Source: Methanobacteriota archaeon (GTDB taxonomy: Archaea > Altiarchaeota > Altiarchaeia > IMC4 > QMZM01). From it: 10,379 nt of DNA. Below are positions 5,395 to 10,379 of the stretch, piece after piece. The stretch's first letter is position 1. Each line of letters starts with the position of its first letter. A model generated the notes under the pieces. It ran no database searches and was not told the DNA's origin. It saw only the letters and a program-made list of their open reading frames with translations. The stretch covers positions 1-10,379 of the forward strand of contig CAIYYO010000050.1 in assembly GCA_903930485.1 (NCBI GenBank). Reading direction: 5' to 3'. A program made the position numbers and the translations under genes.

Positions 5395-7525
5395 AGGCAG
5401 GGGTCACAAGCTTCTTCTTGTGGGCTTCGAAATCCGGGATAGACGGCTTGATCTTCTTCAGCGCCCTCTCAAAGTGGTCTGCTGTGACTGTGCTCGTTTT
5501 AAGGTCTTCCCTGAGAGCGATCATCGCAGCCTCCCTGCATACGGCTTCTATGTCTGCTCCGCTGTATCCTTCGGTCTTTCTGACCATGTCGTTCAGGTCG
5601 ACATCGTTCAAGGGCATACGCTTGGTGTGGACCTTGAATACGTCCAGCCTGGCGTCCTTGTCCGGCGGAGGGACGAGCAATTGATAATCGAACCTCCCGG
5701 GCCGCAGAAGCGAAGGATCTATCATGTCCACCCTGTTAGTCGCTCCGATTATGATGACGTTCTCGAGGCTTTCTATGCCGTCCATTTCTGTCAGTATCTG
5801 GTTGACGACTGTTTCGGTCACGTGAGAGCCTGAATGAGCCCCTCTTTTAGGAGTCAATGCGTCTATCTCGTCGAAGAGTATAATGGAGGGAGCAGTCTGC
5901 TTAGCCTTCTTGAATACTTCCCTGACTCCTTTCTCCGACTCGCCGACCCACATTGAAAGAAGCTGAGGTCCTTTCACGGCAATAAAGTTTGCCTCGGATT
6001 CATTCGCCGCAGCCTTCGCAAGAAGCGTTTTCCCGCATCCGGGAGGCCCGTGCAGCAGTATCGCTTTCGTGGGCCTGATGCCCATCCTCTTAAAGGCTTC
6101 CGGATGCTTCAAAGGCCACTCAACCGCTTCCTGGAGCCTTGACTTCACTTCGCCGAGACCGCCGATGTCGCTCCATTTGACGTCGGAGACTTCGACCATC
6201 ACTTCCCTGAGAGCCGAAGGAGAAACACCCCTCATAGCCTCGACGAAATCATCCTTCGTCACCTTAAGCGAATCAAGGATCGACGTCGGGATCTCTTCCT
6301 TTTCAAGGTCTATCTTCGGAAGGACTTTCTTCAAAGCATTCATCGCCGCCTCCCTGGACAGCGCGTCAAGGTCTGCGCCCACGAAGCCGTGCGTGGAACC
6401 CGCGATCTCTTTCAAGTTCACGTCCTTGTCGAGAGGCATCCCTCTCGAATGGATCTGCAGTATCTCCTCCCTTCCTTCCTTGTCCGGGACGCCTATCTCT
6501 ATCTCCCTGTCGAATCGCCCGGGCCTGCGCAGCGCCGGGTCTATTGCGTCTTCCCTGTTCGTCGCTGCGATGACTATGACGTTTCCGCGGGCCACCATCC
6601 CGTCCATCAAGGCCAGGAGCTGGGCCACGACACGCCTCTCGACTTCGCCCCTCGTCTCCTCCCTCTTAGGCGCTATGGAATCCACTTCGTCGATGAATAT
6701 GATGGACGGAGCATTGTCCTCGGCCTCCTTAAATATATCCCGAAGCTTTCTCTCGCTCTCGCCGTAGTACTTGTCCATTATCTCCGGGCCGTTGAGTGAT
6801 ATGAAATGCGCGTTGGTCTCGGACGCAACCGCCTTGGCTATAAGCGTCTTGCCTGTGCCCGGCGGCCCAAACAGTAGGACTCCCTTAGGCGGCTTGATGC
6901 CAAGCCGCTCAAACAGCTCCGGATGCTTCATTGGAAGCTCAATCATCTCCCGGACCTTAGATAGCTCGTCTTTCAGTCCGCCTATGTCCTCATACCGGAC
7001 CGCAGGAACCTCCGGAACCACCATCGGCTTGCCCTTGATCTCCAGATCCGTAACATCCTGTATCTGGACAATGCCCTTAGGATTGGTCGAAATAACGACG
7101 AAAGGAATAGCCTGCCCGAGCACCCCGATAGAGATCTTATCCCCCTTCACAAGAGGCCTCCCGATCATCCTCTGCTTCACGTGCGACGCAAAGTCTTCGC
7201 CGAACTTTATCTCATGCATCGTAGGCGCGATCATTATCTCTTTAGCGGAAACCGTCCTGGCCTTCCGGACCTTGACTTTGTCCCCGAGCGACGTTTCAGA
7301 ATTCTGTCGCAGCAGGCCGTCCATTCTGACGAGGTCGAGGCCGTAGTCCTGGGGATGCGAAGGCCAAACAATGGCCGCTGTCGTCTTCTTGCCCTCTATC
7401 TCGACGATATCGCCGGACGTAAGGCCTAGAACATCCATCGACCCGCCGTCCATTCGAACGATGCCGCGTCCGACATCATTATGCAAGGCTTCAGCCACGC
7501 GCAGCTCTAATTTCTTGTCTGACAT
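5387..7525 (-). CDS. cdc48: Cdc48/VCP-family AAA ATPase
   Basis: This 712-residue protein has the full p97/VAT layout: an N-domain of double-psi barrel plus beta-barrel (about 5-170) and two AAA rings. D1 has Walker A GPPGTGKT (220-227), Walker B IIFIDE (275-280), sensor Asn323 and arginine fingers in RRPGRFD (333-339). D2 has GPPGCGKT (493-500), IILFDE (548-553), Asn597 and RPGRFD (608-613). Both rings therefore look catalytically intact. The hexamer unfolds or extracts proteins and in archaea can feed the 20S proteasome. The C-terminus reads PAYG, loosely an HbYX proteasome-docking tail. The ATG at 7525 is preceded at the right distance by a TATA-like box. It is the first gene of an operon with nnr and a 141-aa unknown. 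Confidence 0.98.
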   Translation of the reverse strand: MSDKKLELRVAEALHNDVGRGIVRMDGGSMDVLGLTSGDIVEIEGKKTTAAIVWPSHPQDYGLDLVRMDGLLRQNSETSLGDKVKVRKARTVSAKEIMIAPTMHEIKFGEDFASHVKQRMIGRPLVKGDKISIGVLGQAIPFVVISTNPKGIVQIQDVTDLEIKGKPMVVPEVPAVRYEDIGGLKDELSKVREMIELPMKHPELFERLGIKPPKGVLLFGPPGTGKTLIAKAVASETNAHFISLNGPEIMDKYYGESERKLRDIFKEAEDNAPSIIFIDEVDSIAPKREETRGEVERRVVAQLLALMDGMVARGNVIVIAATNREDAIDPALRRPGRFDREIEIGVPDKEGREEILQIHSRGMPLDKDVNLKEIAGSTHGFVGADLDALSREAAMNALKKVLPKIDLEKEEIPTSILDSLKVTKDDFVEAMRGVSPSALREVMVEVSDVKWSDIGGLGEVKSRLQEAVEWPLKHPEAFKRMGIRPTKAILLHGPPGCGKTLLAKAAANESEANFIAVKGPQLLSMWVGESEKGVREVFKKAKQTAPSIILFDEIDALTPKRGAHSGSHVTETVVNQILTEMDGIESLENVIIIGATNRVDMIDPSLLRPGRFDYQLLVPPPDKDARLDVFKVHTKRMPLNDVDLNDMVRKTEGYSGADIEAVCREAAMIALREDLKTSTVTADHFERALKKIKPSIPDFEAHKKKLVTPAYG

Positions 7526-7555
7526 TTTTAGAAAAACACCGGTTTAGAAGAATGA

Positions 7556-7564
7556 ATATATATT
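7556..7564 (-). promoter_or_regulatory. TATA box candidate for cdc48 operon
   Basis: AATATATAT on the minus strand is centred about 35 nt upstream of the cdc48 ATG. Initiation about 25 nt downstream would leave a leader of roughly 10 nt. The gap between the gatC-like stop and cdc48 (7526-7597) holds nothing else I can support. Confidence 0.55.
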
Positions 7565-7597
7565 AGAATATACGGATAAGAATTGAGACAACGCCCC

Positions 7598-7840
7598 TTA
7601 AACGCCTTTCTCACAGACGACGAAGCCGTCCTCCCATTTAGGAACTATGCGCTGGAACTTTGACGCAAACTCGTTCTTCCTGAGCCCTTCACGGTCGTCG
7701 CGCACAACGTTGGAGACATCCATCACGTAATGCGTCTCGGCGGTCTCGGGGACACTCTCCAATTCCTTCGAGAACTCCTCCAGCAAGGCAATTCCCTCCT
7801 CGCGGATTCTGTCCCTAGAAACCCTAGCATCCTGTTCCAT
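7598..7840 (-). CDS. GatC-like small protein (amidotransferase subunit C family)
   Basis: The protein has 80 residues and a mostly helical N-terminal half (SRDRIREEGIALLEEFSKEL). The middle holds VMDVSNVVRDD, and the C-terminus reads RIVPKWEDGFVVCEKGV. This ending matches the GatC pattern, in which a conserved acidic/Arg middle precedes an Ala/Pro-Lys...(D)GF(F/V)VxxK tail wrapping GatA. In GatCAB it would help transamidate Asp-tRNA(Asn) or Glu-tRNA(Gln). No gatA or gatB lies in the window, and the gene starts 9 nt after the geranylgeranyl reductase, apparently as last member of that operon. The assignment rests on the C-terminal pattern and is moderate; a stand-alone small archaeal protein is the alternative. 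Confidence 0.6.
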   Translation of the reverse strand: MEQDARVSRDRIREEGIALLEEFSKELESVPETAETHYVMDVSNVVRDDREGLRKNEFASKFQRIVPKWEDGFVVCEKGV

Positions 7841-7849
7841 AAAAACAAT

Positions 7850-9052
7850 TCAAGTCAAAAACTTCCTAGCCAGCGGAAGGATCTTAGGCGCCTTCCTAAA
7901 GAATTTCTTGACAAGGAAACCATACTCACCATTCGTAAGCTTGATCACTTCGTCGCTATCCAATATGTCGACGAGCTTCTCCAGGTCGTCGTCATCAAGC
8001 TTCTCCATAAAAGCGCGAAGCTTCAAGAGCTTCTCCAGCTTGACCCCGTCGCCCTCGCGCCAGATCCGCTCATACTCGCCAAGCCTCTCCTTGGAAACAT
8101 CTCCCTCGGACAAGGCTGCGGCGCCCACGTGGGCGGCAAGCTTCGCGGCATTCATAGCCAACGCTATCCCGCCGCCGTGTATCGGGTTAACCTGATGGGC
8201 GGCGTCGCCGACCACCATCAAACCGTCCGCGACAAGGCAAGGAGCCGCAGAACCCACCGGAATGCCCCCGGAATTTATCTCTATCGGACTCGCACCACTG
8301 AATATCTCAGGACGATTAGCGATGAAACGATCCAGATACTCCCTCGCCCTATGCCCCGGACCCGACAACTGGCCGAGAATCCCTATGCCGACATTGGCAA
8401 CGTCCCTGGCCTTGGGAAAGATCCAGGCATAGCCTTTAGGCGCAACATCTGCACCGAAAAATATGTGCAAATTATCCGGATCATCCAGCTTCAAACCCGC
8501 CATCTCATACTGGAAACCGGAATGATAATCAGAGAGAGAATTGCTCGTATCAAGACCCGCCGAACGCGCGATCTTGGAATCGACCCCGTCGGCTGCGATA
8601 ACAAGCCTGGAGCGGACCGTGAACTCCTCGCCCATGAACTCGGCACTCACCCCGCATACCCGGCCATCCTCCAAGACAACGCCCTTCGCCAGCGTCTTAA
8701 CCATGTAGCGCGCACCCGCCCGTATAGCGTCACGGGCTAAATGCTTCTCGAAGATCTTACGCTCCAGAACATAACCGCTAGTCTTCCCCAGATCGACCTT
8801 GAAAGGCCTGCCGGAAGGAGAATACAGGATAGCGCCGCGGATATCCCGAAGAGCCCAGGCAGGATCAGGCTCTATACCGACGCGCTTTAAAGAGGCGACA
8901 TTAATGCCTTCGGCGCATCTCTTAGGGGCTCCGATCTCCTGACGCTTGTCCAATACGAGAGTCTTCACGCCTTTCTCGGCCAGAACCCTTGCGGCAATGC
9001 TCCCGGCCGGTCCGGCACCTACGACCACGGCATCGAATACTGTGTCCATCAT
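7850..9052 (-). CDS. Geranylgeranyl reductase family flavoprotein (archaeal lipid saturation)
   Basis: This 400-residue FAD enzyme has a Rossmann GAGPAG (12-17), Cys46 in KRCAEGI, a second FAD segment AADGVDS (153-159), the GGR signature YAWIFP (208-213) followed eight residues later by GIG (222-224), and GDAAH (282-286). Such enzymes hydrogenate the geranylgeranyl chains of archaeal diether lipids at the membrane. The start is ATGATG at 9047-9052; the frame stays open to 9112, but that part overlaps ferredoxin and lacks family residues. The first ATG gives an ATGA overlap with the ferredoxin stop. The gene is co-transcribed with an upstream ferredoxin and a downstream gatC-like gene. Other GGR-family roles (quinone or chlorophyll-like side chains) are unlikely in an archaeon. 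Confidence 0.92.
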   Translation of the reverse strand: MMDTVFDAVVVGAGPAGSIAARVLAEKGVKTLVLDKRQEIGAPKRCAEGINVASLKRVGIEPDPAWALRDIRGAILYSPSGRPFKVDLGKTSGYVLERKIFEKHLARDAIRAGARYMVKTLAKGVVLEDGRVCGVSAEFMGEEFTVRSRLVIAADGVDSKIARSAGLDTSNSLSDYHSGFQYEMAGLKLDDPDNLHIFFGADVAPKGYAWIFPKARDVANVGIGILGQLSGPGHRAREYLDRFIANRPEIFSGASPIEINSGGIPVGSAAPCLVADGLMVVGDAAHQVNPIHGGGIALAMNAAKLAAHVGAAALSEGDVSKERLGEYERIWREGDGVKLEKLLKLRAFMEKLDDDDLEKLVDILDSDEVIKLTNGEYGFLVKKFFRKAPKILPLARKFLT

Positions 9053-9234
9053 TTTTGGAAACTTAAAGCCTCGACAGGGCAAAACTTGACGCAGGCCCCG
9101 CATTTGACGCATTTGGCGGAGTCGACGGATAACGCGATCTCCTCAAGCAATAGGGCATCCTTCGGGCATACCCCGACGCAGCCGCCGCAATAACAACACC
9201 TCATCCGGTCAACGACTACCTTGTTTTCCATCAT
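9049..9234 (-). CDS. 2[4Fe-4S] ferredoxin, probable electron donor to geranylgeranyl reductase
   Basis: This 61-residue protein has two classic CxxCxxCxxxCP motifs: Cys13, 16, 19 and 23, and Cys42, 45, 48 and 52, each followed by Pro. An additional Cys14 lies inside the first motif. The size and pattern are those of a low-potential dicluster ferredoxin. Its stop overlaps the reductase start (ATGA), so the two are tightly coupled. In Methanosarcina a ferredoxin encoded next to geranylgeranyl reductase is needed for full lipid saturation, and the same role is inferred here. Two ATG codons (9234 and 9231) are possible starts. Confidence 0.95.
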   Translation of the reverse strand: MMENKVVVDRMRCCYCGGCVGVCPKDALLLEEIALSVDSAKCVKCGACVKFCPVEALSFQK

Positions 9235-9260
9235 TGGTTATAATATAAAACACTTACGAC

Positions 9261-9269
9261 AAAATAAAT
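9261..9269 (-). promoter_or_regulatory. TATA box candidate for ferredoxin-reductase operon
   Basis: ATTTATTTT on the minus strand is centred about 31 nt upstream of the ferredoxin ATG. A stronger-looking TTTATATTATAA at 9238-9249 is too close to the ATG to place initiation before it unless translation starts further in. A further T6 run on the minus strand (9272-9277) may stop transcription arriving from the tRNA-like locus. Confidence 0.4.
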
Positions 9270-9306
9270 CCAAAAAACCCCCAGTTTACGGGTGTAAAAA
9301 GGTTTA

Positions 9307-9430
9307 TGCCCACGCCGGGATTCGGAACCCAACCCGCGTGCCTGTTCCCTGCACCAGTTTATTTGAGACTGCAAGGCAGTCTTAAATTCCCGGACGCCTT
9401 TCGGAGTCAGAGGATTGGGTAATCCTGACC
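9307..9430 (-). other. Structured tRNA-like locus: orphan T-arm/acceptor copy with hairpins
   Basis: Bases 9307-9331 repeat the 3' end of the nearby tRNA-Arg (9514-9537). On the minus strand they give a T-arm-like stem and the acceptor strand CGUGGGCA. One substitution and one extra base separate the copies, and the extra base makes an 8-nt T-loop. No partner GCCCACG exists in this locus, so a normal tRNA cannot form. The rest is structured: a 12-bp stem with a 3-nt loop (9361-9387), a bulged 9-bp stem (9406-9429), and GTGC/GCAC arms (9338-9354). The UUUAAGA heptamer at 9380-9386 resembles a tRNA-Leu(UAA) anticodon loop, but its flanks pair poorly. It may be a decayed tRNA, an integration scar, or a small RNA. 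A T5 run follows on the minus strand (9296-9300). Confidence 0.4.
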
Positions 9431-9483
9431 CACCCCCATTGGAGATCTTCGACCGTCCGTCTTTTCTTTTGGGGATAAAACCA

Positions 9484-9508
9484 CTTTTCTTTTCCTTGAA
9501 AAGAAAAG
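9484..9508. terminator. 11-bp perfect inverted repeat just past tRNA-Arg
   Basis: CTTTTCTTTTC (9484-9494) and GAAAAGAAAAG (9498-9508) pair perfectly around a 3-nt loop, starting 5 nt after the 3' end of tRNA-Arg. On the minus strand the T-rich arm comes first, so termination at that T-rich stretch or 3'-end processing of the pre-tRNA is plausible. A further CTTTTCTTTT copy lies at 9461-9470. Confidence 0.45.
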
Positions 9509-9513
9509 GGGTT

Positions 9514-9587
9514 TGCCCACGCTGGGATTCGAACCCAGGTCAAGAGCTCCGCAAGCTCCCAGGATATCCTAGCTACCCCACGTGGGC
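9514..9587 (-). tRNA. tRNA-Arg (anticodon GCG)
   Basis: The 74-nt gene folds fully. The acceptor stem pairs GCCCACG with CGUGGGC and has discriminator A. The D-arm has a loop with GG. The anticodon stem GGAGC/GCUCU carries loop UUGCGGA, with anticodon GCG at 9552-9550. A 4-nt variable region precedes the T-arm CUGGG-UUCGAAU-CCCAG. The anticodon reads CGC and CGU (Arg), and an A in the expected position after the D-loop GG agrees with arginine identity. CCA is not encoded and no intron is present. The end pair of the anticodon stem is G-U and the inner D-stem pair is U-U, mild weaknesses. Confidence 0.93.
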
Positions 9588-9606
9588 TAAACAAGAAAGT
9601 TGTTGG

Positions 9607-9615
9607 ATAATTATT
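9607..9615 (-). promoter_or_regulatory. TATA box candidate for tRNA-Arg
   Basis: AATAATTAT on the minus strand is centred about 24 nt upstream of the tRNA 5' end, suitable for initiation at or near the mature end. The remaining gap up to the pilin gene shows only AT-rich sequence. Confidence 0.4.
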
Positions 9616-9664
9616 GTTGATATCGTTCTATTAAATCCGAAAGAATCAGGGTGGAGGGTAATAT

Positions 9665-9674
9665 AAGAAAAAAA
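9665..9674 (-). terminator. T-tract terminator after the prepilin
   Basis: A T7 run on the minus strand begins about 5 nt after the prepilin stop codon, matching hairpin-free archaeal termination. Confidence 0.4.
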
Positions 9675-9678
9675 GGAC

Positions 9679-10167
9679 CTATTCAGCAGCGTATTGTATG
9701 TATCCTTCAACGTTGCGGCTAGTGGCCGTATCCAATACAACAGCGTAATGCATCTGTATGTACATGTTGAACTGGTCGCCTTTAGCTTTTTGAGGGCATG
9801 TTGCCTGAATCTGCAACGCTCCTCCTTTTGCTATGGTTACGTTTGACGTAGCCGGGTCCTGACCGTTTACCCTGACGTTTGTGCAAGGCGCTCCAGTGTT
9901 GGTTTCATTTGCGTTCACTTGATATATTGCAAGGGGCGCGCCTAAAACATTTAGGATATTGAAACTGAAACTTGTCCCTATGTAGGATATCGAATGGGGT
10001 TCGGGCCTAAGTTCGGCCCATCCGGGCGTTAGAGGAACGCCCGAAGTGGTGTTGAAGACGCCGAGCTGGTAGAGCACCATTCCTACGACCAGGACTATCA
10101 GGATGGCCCATGAGTAATTCATCAGATACTCCATGGCGCCTTGGCCTTTTTTTCCTATGTTTTTCAT
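9679..10167 (-). CDS. Type IV pilin-like protein with class III signal peptide
   Basis: This 162-residue protein begins with a short basic leader (MKNIGKKG) and then QGAMEYL and a hydrophobic helix to about residue 37. This is the archaeal class III signal pattern, cut between Gly8 and Gln9 by an EppA/PibD-type peptidase, with Glu at mature position 5 as in type IV pilins. The remainder is a predicted beta-rich extracellular domain with two cysteines (95 and 124) that could form a disulphide. It would be assembled into a pilus or pilin-like surface filament; no assembly ATPase is in view. A truncated gene immediately upstream looks like a paralogue, since both end in a similar strand-rich segment. 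The start is fixed by the leader. Confidence 0.88.
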   Translation of the reverse strand: MKNIGKKGQGAMEYLMNYSWAILIVLVVGMVLYQLGVFNTTSGVPLTPGWAELRPEPHSISYIGTSFSFNILNVLGAPLAIYQVNANETNTGAPCTNVRVNGQDPATSNVTIAKGGALQIQATCPQKAKGDQFNMYIQMHYAVVLDTATSRNVEGYIQYAAE

Positions 10168-10211
10168 TTCAAGTCTGTCCTGGAGCCGTTCTACAAAATT
10201 CGCCTGGATTA

Positions 10212-10230
10212 GAATATAGCCGATAAATAA
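10212..10230 (-). promoter_or_regulatory. Possible promoter of the prepilin gene
   Basis: On the minus strand TTTATTTATCGG is followed by CTATATTC, giving two overlapping TATA-box candidates. They imply a leader of roughly 20-35 nt before the ATG at 10167. It shares AT-rich sequence with the terminator of the upstream gene, so the assignment is weak. Confidence 0.35.
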
Positions 10231-10238
10231 ATAAAAAT

Positions 10239-10283
10239 AAAAAAAAGAGATAAAGAAAAACCGGGAGAAGCTCTTATGCTTCT
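10239..10283 (-). terminator. Hairpin plus T-tract after the truncated upstream gene
   Basis: AGAAGC (10283-10278 on the minus strand) pairs with GCTTCT (10271-10266) across a 6-nt loop that contains part of the stop codon. T-rich sequence including a T8 run (10246-10239) follows. This resembles an intrinsic terminator separating two adjacent pilin genes. Confidence 0.45.
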
Positions 10284-10379
10284 ACTGGTCCTCTTATACG
10301 GCCTGTTTCAACGTGGTTTGTGCTTAAGCCGCCTGTGACTGCAGTAAAGTAGATGGTAACCTCCATGTCATAGGTATCT
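10274..10379 (-). CDS. C-terminal end of a second pilin-like protein, truncated by the window
   Basis: The frame on the minus strand enters from the right edge and ends at TAA (10276-10274), giving 34 visible residues. They read as alternating strands (MEVTIYFTAVTGG, then HVETGRIRGPVEA). The closing strand pattern parallels the end of the neighbouring prepilin (MYIQMHYAVVLDTATSRN), so it is probably a paralogous class III signal peptide protein whose start lies outside. There is no direct view of its leader, so the assignment rests on the C-terminal pattern and the neighbour. Confidence 0.6.
   Translation of the reverse strand, partial: DTYDMEVTIYFTAVTGGLSTNHVETGRIRGPVEA

Noticed and set aside
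4868..5833. Long plus-strand open frame opposite nnr and cdc48
   Set aside because: It is antisense to two confidently identified enzymes, has no recognisable domain, and is explained by their codon bias.
6069..6767. Ser-rich plus-strand open frame opposite cdc48
   Set aside because: It mirrors the conserved AAA coding sequence and has no motif of its own.
7730..8740. 336-codon plus-strand open frame opposite the GatC-like and reductase genes
   Set aside because: The reductase on the other strand has all expected motifs; the plus-strand translation is low in sense and rich in Arg/Leu, as antisense frames are.
9053..9112. Upstream extension of the geranylgeranyl reductase
   Set aside because: It lies inside ferredoxin in another frame; the flavin-binding strand starts just after the ATGATG at 9047-9052.
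9307..9430. Complete tRNA-Leu(UAA) gene
   Set aside because: The UUUAAGA heptamer and T-arm are suggestive, but the acceptor has no 5' partner, the anticodon stem pairs at only 3 of 5 positions and the following region is too long for a variable arm.
9382..9666. Two open frames across the tRNA region
   Set aside because: They run through tRNA-Arg and the tRNA-like repeat, so a coding role is very unlikely.
1..10379. CRISPR array, transposon or toxin-antitoxin pair
   Set aside because: No regularly spaced repeats, transposase or recognisable toxin/antitoxin motifs are present.

Overview
The window is archaeal. It carries archaeal-type ribosomal proteins uS15 and eS1, the KEOPS subunit Pcc1, a two-ring Cdc48 AAA ATPase, a geranylgeranyl reductase with its ferredoxin, prepilins with class III signal peptides, and TATA-like boxes just upstream of several genes. 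The short proteins, Thr-rich secreted proteins and the KGQGAMEYL-type prepilin leader recall DPANN lineages (Aenigmarchaeota- or Woesearchaeota-like), but sequence alone does not settle the phylum.

Plus strand, 1-3503. A secreted zinc metalloprotease runs in from the left edge (1-891); it has a metzincin motif, a long Thr-rich linker and a conserved C-terminal module. Next comes a translation operon, uS15 - Pcc1 - eS1 (1028-2281). Then comes a more AT-rich two-gene cassette (2410-3503): an exported von Willebrand A protein with one EF-hand-like calcium loop, and a small membrane protein. A nested hairpin with a T-tract lies where this strand meets the minus-strand operon.

Minus strand, 3532-9234. 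Two operons point leftward. The first is cdc48 - nnr - a 141-aa unknown, with cdc48 and nnr overlapping by 8 nt. The second is ferredoxin - geranylgeranyl reductase - a GatC-like protein. The ferredoxin is the probable electron donor for saturation of archaeal lipid chains.

Minus strand, 9300-10379. tRNA-Arg(GCG) is followed downstream by a structured locus whose end copies the T-arm and acceptor of that tRNA but has no matching 5' half. Beyond lie one complete and one truncated prepilin, apparently a tandem paralogous pair.

Most of the window is ordinary archaeal housekeeping. The least explained parts are the tRNA-like locus (9307-9430), the VWA/membrane-protein cassette, and the two extracellular proteins that share Thr-rich linkers. 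I see no CRISPR array, transposase, integrase or convincing defence system.
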